This document shows positions 5,438 through 5,920 of a stretch of 5,920 nt of DNA, piece by piece. A program made the translations under genes and the position numbers. Each line of letters starts with the position of its first letter. Position 1 is the first letter of the stretch. The notes under the pieces were generated by a model, which had not been told where the DNA came from, did not search any database, and saw only the letters and a list, made by a program, of their open reading frames with translations. Location: contig JACVXW010000155.1 of assembly GCA_015661135.1 (NCBI GenBank), forward strand, positions 1 to 5,920, written 5' to 3'. This DNA is from Chloroflexota bacterium (GTDB lineage: Bacteria; Chloroflexota; Limnocylindria; Limnocylindrales; CSP1-4).

Positions 5438-5920
<483 letters not shown>

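Overview
The window is GC-rich, gene-dense bacterial DNA with almost no non-coding space and seven genes or gene remnants. The protein sequences, the high GC and the lack of clear Shine-Dalgarno sequences suggest a GC-rich soil or aquatic lineage, most likely Chloroflexota and less likely Actinomycetota. This is an impression from composition and motif style, not a phylogenetic result.

Minus strand, 3566 down to 1: a compact carbon-metabolism operon in the order tkt (transketolase), AbrB-type antitoxin, PIN-domain (VapC-type) toxin, rpiB (ribose-5-phosphate isomerase B), pgi-like (glucose-6-phosphate isomerase, cut by the left edge). The three metabolic enzymes belong to the non-oxidative pentose phosphate pathway and its junction with glycolysis. 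A complete type II toxin-antitoxin pair sits between them. The junctions are 40 bp (tkt/antitoxin), a 4 or 10 bp overlap (antitoxin/toxin), 2 bp (toxin/rpiB) and 4 bp (rpiB/pgi). The 40 bp gap holds a weak promoter-like sequence and a small palindrome directly before the antitoxin start.

Plus strand, 3618 to 5920: a divergent gene set separated from tkt by about 51 bp. First is a PfkB-family kinase, probably pseudouridine kinase (psuK), whose reading frame is broken: the N-terminal and C-terminal halves are in different frames and about 20 residues are missing at the junction. Next is psuG (pseudouridine-5'-phosphate glycosidase), with an intact frame but about 19 residues missing relative to the E. 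coli enzyme, including the segment that carries Lys93 there. Last is an ABC transporter ATPase cut by the right edge. Intact psuK and psuG would phosphorylate pseudouridine and split it to uracil and ribose 5-phosphate, the substrate of RpiB and transketolase on the other strand. The two halves are therefore metabolically linked, although the lesions make it doubtful that the pseudouridine branch works.

The observations most worth checking are the paired deletions of about 20 codons in psuK and psuG, the toxin-antitoxin pair inside the pentose phosphate operon, and TANNNT -10-like motifs 6 to 7 nt before three start codons, which suggest leaderless transcripts. I found no clearly new system, and no RNA genes, CRISPR array, insertion sequence or convincing terminator.
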